Source of the DNA: Theocolax elegans
Lineage: Eukaryota; Arthropoda; Insecta; Hymenoptera; Cerocephalidae
Assembly (NCBI GenBank): GCA_026168455.1
Contig: CM047426.1
Span: 39,366,175-39,430,174 of the forward strand
Direction of reading: 5' to 3'
DNA: 64,000 nucleotides
Positions 59,041-64,000 of the stretch are shown one piece after another. The translations under genes were made by a program, and so were the position numbers. The notes beneath the pieces are model-generated. The model saw nothing but the letters and a program-made list of their open reading frames with translations, was not told where the DNA came from and searched no databases. Within the stretch, counting starts at the first letter, position 1; every line of letters begins with the position of its first letter.

Positions 59041-59620
59041 TAACCCAGTGGAAATTTTAAATGTACCAAAATATATCAAACTATGCCAAAATGTATCAAA
59101 ATGTACCAAAGTGTATAAAGGTGTACTTTTTCGTCCTCATAAGTTTATATGCTTTGGTACACTTTGATACATTTTGATACATCTTAGTACATTTTAAAAC
59201 ATTTACGCAAATTAATTAAAAATGTTTTTTTATATTATAAAAAAAAATTATATGTACTACAACGTATTAAAATGTGTCAAAATGTACCAAAATGTACCAG
59301 AACGTAACAAAAAGTATCAAAACATACCAAAATGTATCAAAACGTACTAATACGTACGAAAATGTACCAAAATGTATCAAAACGTACCAAAACGTACCAA
59401 AATGTATGAAAATTTTCTAAAGTATATCTAACTATATAAGGTATAAATACAACCTTTTAAAATTTTTGAAAATGTATCAAAATGTATAGAAGTGTATCCA
59501 AATGTACCAAGATGTACCAAAGTGTGTCACTACTTGTACGAAACACTACATCTTTATCCACTTTGGTACATCTTGGTACACTTTGATACAGTTTGATACA
59601 TTTTGGTACATTTCAAATTT
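59041..59620. repeat. 10-bp tandem repeats AAAATGTACC/AAAATGTATC in both orientations
   Basis: Many units of the AAAATGTAYC decamer, with blocks of the complementary GGTACATTTT type at 59150-59200 and 59560-59620. The inverted blocks make the whole array foldable. Confidence 0.85.
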
Positions 59621-59871
59621 TCTTCCTTAAATAAGATTACGAGCTAATTAATAATGGATTCATTGATTTTACAATCATTTTTGCAAAATGGAACGTTTTA
59701 TGCATCGATATGAGTTTGCGAAAGTTCAATCGATATTTAGCAGTTATATTTTTAAGCTTAAAGCTTAGGCAACAACTTTCTTCTTGGGCAAAAATGGGTA
59801 CTTCCTTTCCTTGGTGCGTAAATAATTATTTCTTTAAATTAACAAGATAAACTAATAATTAATTAATAGTG

Positions 59872-59960
59872 TTACGTATGAAAAGGAGAGAAGCGAGGAA
59901 TAAAAAGGTAGAAGACGGGATTTGATTGCGGGATTGAGTACGAATCGCGTGCTCTAACTC
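59872..59960 (-). repeat. SINE fragment
   Basis: Shares GTTACGTATGAAAAGGAGAG and GAGTACGAATCGCGTGCTCT with the SINE at 28826. Confidence 0.6.
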
Positions 59961-60142
59961 CGATTATAAAAAATATTTGCATACTTGCGTGCTCACAAAA
60001 ATTTGTGATGAGGTGCCGATTACATCAATGTACAAAAATGCATTTCACACACTAGTTGCATAAATTACTGTTATACAAATAACAGATATAAGCATCCTAC
60101 GAGGAAGCTAAGTGCTAATATGTATTAGCAGCGGTTTTTTTT

Positions 60143-61491
60143 ATATAGTAGTGCAAAGAATTGGTTGAAATAATTGTGAACACTGGTATTATCAGTACTT
60201 TTTACTCTAAAAGTTTCATGTCTTAATTACGCTTTGTTCAGGAGTAAAAAATATAATGTTAAAAAATGATTAACTTTACTTTAACGGTTAAGGTCGTAAT
60301 TTTTAATTTTTTAATTTAAAATTTAGAAAAAATTGGATATTAATATTATTTCTGTGTAGTAAATGTGAACAAATATGTGTAAATACAAGTCCATTAATTA
60401 GCAAGTTTCAATTGTACAGAGTGACATCATTTTGTAGACGTTTGATGTAAGCTAATTGTTTTACTTACAATTAATTTTTATGTTGGAATTATTGCTAACC
60501 GACAAATAAGATACAAATGAGTAAAAATAATTGATTACATCTTGAAACAGTGTAAAATTAAAACATTTCAAGTATAGAAAAATGTTGGAATATTTGGATT
60601 CTTACTGAATTCAATAATTTAACGTTTCAACGTTTAATCAATTATTCTTACTTATTTGTATCACATTTGCGGGTTAGCAATACTTGCAACATGAAAAACA
60701 CCGCTTACACCAAATGTCTACAAAATCATGCCACCCTGTACAATAGAAATTTGCTAATTAATAGAACAGTTTTATGTAAACATAAAATCTTAATATTTAT
60801 CTAAAAACTACTCGAAAAAATGAAGAAAATGAGCGGTCGAAGCTTAAAATCGAATGATTTGATTCTAAGATACGAGCCCTTGAAAAAACGATACAAAAAT
60901 TTTCAATCTCAAATATCTTAGAAACTATTTATCACACATAACCAGCCAAAGAACTCATCCAAGATAATGATGAAATCTAGCTTTTCCCAAATTTTGGATT
61001 TAAAAAATAAAAAATTACGACCTAAACCGTGTCGGAAAGGAAAATCTATTTTTTTACATTTTAATTTTTTACTCGAGAACAAAGAGTAATTAAGACTTGA
61101 AATTTTTACAGTAAAAAGTACTTGATATTTCCAATATTCACCATTTTTTTCAACCGAAAATATGAATAATTTTTTTAATTACGAAACTTTAAAAAAAATT
61201 GACTATTTTTGCAATAACTCAAAAATAAATGAAGATAACTGAACAAACCTAGAACGAGAAGATAGATAAATTAAAGCTCTACACAACTCCATTTAACAAA
61301 TACAGCTATTTTAACGATAACATTAAAAAAAATCCAAAAAACCGATTTTAAAAAATTTTAATTTGGCGTTAACTTTAAACCATTTAATATGACTTAAATT
61401 TGCATATGTGCATCTTGAGACAGCTTTGAAAACGCGTCGATTGAGCCCGAACAGGGTCAAATCGGATTGATAGAACCAAACATATTAAATG

Positions 61492-61526
<35 letters not shown>

Positions 61527-61638
61527 CCATACAGACATTTTTCAAAAATTGCATATTTCGATTCCCAGGGTGTCAAAACATCGTTAAATGATGATTAGAA
61601 AAAATTTTTTTTTCACGATAACAATAGCTTCCTCTACA
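60143..61638 (+). repeat. Diverged dispersed repeat ending in GGAAGC
   Basis: Aligns in parts with 37530-38012. It includes a (CA)n run at about 61494-61525 and ends TAGCTTCCTCTACAAGGAAGC, a short inverted repeat. No gene. Confidence 0.5.
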
Positions 61639-62876
61639 AGGAAGCAAAAATTTTTTCCGAGATAAAAAGTCGAGTGGCAGAAAATTTCTTCATATAGGTA
61701 TATACATTACTTATTAGAGTAACAATATATCATAATCTAATTGTATAATAATTACGGTTTTTTCTTTTTCAAACATAAAAAAATATGATCAACTGAAATC
61801 TTTATAAAAATGTCTTCTTGACATAATCAAAAAAAAAATGTCGAAAAAACGAGTTTTTTTGCAATTTTCGATCCATTTGACCCGTGAAACAACCCTTAAT
61901 GTTTATTCCAGATAAAACAAATAATTGAACACCCTTCTTGTATTACAAGAAGCTTACCTTATAAATTTAAAGCCTTTTAAAAGACGACCTTTTGAGACAA
62001 CCAAGAAAACGTGACTGAAAAAAAAATTTCGTTATTTGCAACCCATTTTACCTCCCGAAACCACCCTGAATATTTATTCTGGACAACAATAATCATTGGC
62101 TACCAATCTTGAGTTACAAGAAGCTTACCTTATGCTTTTTAAGCCTTTTAAAAGAGGATTTTTTGAGATAATCAAGAAAACGTGTTTGAAAAAAGAGAAT
62201 TTCGTTATTTGCGACCTATTTTACCCCCGAAACCACTTTGAATATTTATTCTGGACAACAATAATCATTGGGTACCAATCTAGTATTACAAGAAGCTTAC
62301 CTTATACGTTTTAAGCCTTTTAAAAGAGGATTTTTTGAGATAATTAAGAAAACGTGACTGAAAAAAAGACAATTTCGTTATTTGCGACCCATTTTACCCC
62401 ACAAAACCACCATGAATATTTATTCTGGACAACAATAATCATTGGGTACCAATCTAGTGTTACAAGAAGCTTAACTTATACATTTTAAGCCTTTTAAAAG
62501 AGGATTTTTTTAAATACTCAAAAAAACGTGTTTGAAAAAAGAGAATTTCGTTATTTGCGACCTATTTTACCCCTGAAACTACCCTGAATATTTATTCTGG
62601 ACAACAATAATCATTGGGTACCAATCTAGTGTTACAAGAAGCTTACCTTATACGTTTTAAGCCTTTTAAAAGAGGATTTTTTGAGATAATTAAGAAAGCG
62701 TGATTGAAAAAAGAGAAGTCTCCCATGCATACATTACTTTTTTGAAACGAAGATGCGCACTGCAATCACACGAGTGTAGGAACATAGACAGAGAAAAGAT
62801 AAACAATTGGTTTGTTTGTTAATTTATTTATTATAATGAAATCAATAATATTTTCTACTTAATGCTAAATTTATCA
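61639..62876. repeat. Segmental duplication, copy 2 (right part), with ~173-bp satellite
   Basis: Partner of 18301-21894. Satellite landmarks ACAACAATAATCATTGG lie near 62083, 62257, 62430 and 62603. It holds the empty site of the 2,184-bp foldback element at 62405-62414 and has one satellite monomer fewer than copy 1. Confidence 0.85.
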
Positions 62877-64000
62877 TGTCAGCAGTTGGTTCAAAAACAC
62901 TATTGCAACTGCGAACACTTTCTTGGGCATGTAATATACCATCTATCGTACTTATTTGAAGTCCGTTTCTTTGCTTGGTCTTGCAAATGTTCTGGGCGCT
63001 GAAGGTTCGCTCGGGGTCAGCATTTCCATGCGGAATGGTCATAGCTAATAGCGCTATTAAGCCTAAATCATTATATATGTAATCTCCTGCATCGTTTTGT
63101 ACAGAGTAAACATAAGACCAAAAATTTTCAATATTAATGTTGTCATTCACCAATTCCCGAGGAATTTCCAAGTTAGGTAGAGTGTCCCACTGTGTTTTTA
63201 CAGCAAAATAAGTATTTTTGTCTGTGATGTCCAAAAGCTTTTTAAATCTGTGAAGAAATATTTCAAATGACATTTTATTTGCATCATGAAATGCTGAAGA
63301 AACTGCGTTTGTCGGGTTTAAGCATTTAGCAGCTTCGTAGATAGAGTTATCAAAATTGTTGAAACGGTCTTTCATCTGTAAGCTTAGTGCCACAATAAAA
63401 TTGTAACTATTTATACAAAAGTTTTCGAGTTCGTGTCCATGATTTTCTAAATTCTCTTTTATTGCATCCCCTAATTGAAACTGAATGTAGGGCAAATACT
63501 GGCTTTCGTCAAAAATATCTATATCGCCTATTGACGTTTCAGTTACATACTTGTAATTTAAAATACTCATTACTATACTTCTGTAAGTATTTTCAATTTG
63601 GTTAGCAACTTTGTGGATAATTACGCCCCGACTTTGAAATAATTTATTCAAAACATTTAGTTTTGGAAGAATATATTGGAGTAGATAAAAATAACATTTT
63701 ACTTCAATATTATTCATGTCTTCGTAAATTTGTTTTCCCAAAGAATCATTTTTATCGCTTAATTCTTTGGAAAATGTTAAAAGGCCTATCCATTGACCTA
63801 TAATGACATCAACACATTCTTCTAAAGATAGTCAACGTGTTGGTGCCATTTTACAAATTTTTTTCTTTAAAATAAACAAAGTCGCTTGTAGCTCATTATA
63901 ATCGTGCTGTCTATTCGCACTTCTCAGCATAGCATGAATATTAGAAATTAACTCCATGATTTTTTCTGGAAGTTGATTTAACGCATACTGAGCACATAAA
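62842..64000 (-). pseudogene. hAT transposase, C-terminal part, with an in-frame stop
   Basis: The minus-strand frame runs in from beyond the window and ends at TGA 62842-62844. The C-terminus has the hAT dimerisation signature MTIPHGNADPERTFS followed by KTKQRNGLQISTIDG. Upstream the frame continues through GQWIGLLTFSKELSD and, past one TGA at 63832-63834 (APTR-stop-LSLEEC), to the window edge (LCAQYALNQLPEK). The stop makes this copy probably inactive, unless it is a sequencing error. The first Met of the 299-codon part is a TTG and not a real start. The protein would be a cut-and-paste transposase with 8-bp target duplications. Confidence 0.85.

Larger units (their letters stand above)
58885..60142. 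mobile_element. Foldback element with ~160-bp inverted ends and a 10-bp repeat core
   Basis: Left end AAAAAACCGCTGCTAATAG through GGTGAGCACGCAAG, and right end CTTGCGTGCTCACAAA through CTATTAGCAGCGG in complement, are inverted repeats of about 160 bp. The inside contains the 10-bp array 59041-59620 and a SINE fragment at 59872-59960. Isolated ends of the same family are at 37118 and 38746. Confidence 0.75.
56468..61638. repeat. 5.2-kb repeat-filled block absent from copy 1
   Basis: Copy 1 runs ...TTCATTTTCG|AGGAAGCAAA at 18300. In copy 2 this block lies between those two points. It contains the minisatellite at 56607, a GGAATAAAGT repeat, hairpins and a foldback element. No clear ends with target duplication were found, so it could be several insertions or a deletion in copy 1. 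Confidence 0.7.

Overview
The window looks like AT-rich, repeat-dense arthropod (probably insect) nuclear DNA. The evidence is intron-split protease genes, insect-type non-LTR retrotransposons with RNase H domains, hAT and Mutator-like transposase remnants, tRNA-derived SINE-like sequences and many inverted-repeat (foldback) elements. A hymenopteran source is possible, but nothing in the sequence proves it. Most long open frames are transposon-derived or shadows. Two runs of exactly 100 N (21895-21994 and 38646-38745) are assembly gaps.

Layout. 1-2080: 3' half of a non-LTR retrotransposon (RT, RNase H, CCHC) with a poly(A) tail. 2081-2350: head-to-head inverted pair of tRNA-like sequences. 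2352-5370: AT-rich DNA with CA, AT and GGC microsatellites. 5370-9801: a 2,216-bp tandem duplication that splits a second, decayed non-LTR element running to about 12140. 12376-21894 and 51664-62876 are two copies of one segment that differ by clean insertions. These include a 2,184-bp foldback element (19075-21258) and a 693-bp MITE (51797-52489), and each has its empty site elsewhere in the window. The segment also carries a ~173-bp satellite next to a hAT transposase.

21995-33590 is the only clearly host-like genic region. It holds exons of a USP47-type deubiquitinase (exons a-d appear twice, probably an assembly or tandem duplication next to a gap). On the same strand, and in compatible splice phase, exons of a SENP6/7-type SUMO protease follow. 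The phases allow one transcript encoding a deubiquitinase-deSUMOylase fusion, which is the most interesting hypothesis here; two neighbouring genes remain possible.

36531-39678: foldback elements and a ~189-bp tandem array interrupted by a gap. 39679-43959 and 45563-49810 are near-identical copies of the 3' part of a large transposon. The right-hand copy continues to about 51660 and encodes, on the minus strand, a Mutator-like transposase, then one in-frame stop, then a YqaJ-type nuclease fused to a Ulp1-type protease. 56468-61638: minisatellites and more foldback elements. 62842-64000: minus-strand hAT transposase with an in-frame stop, running off the window.
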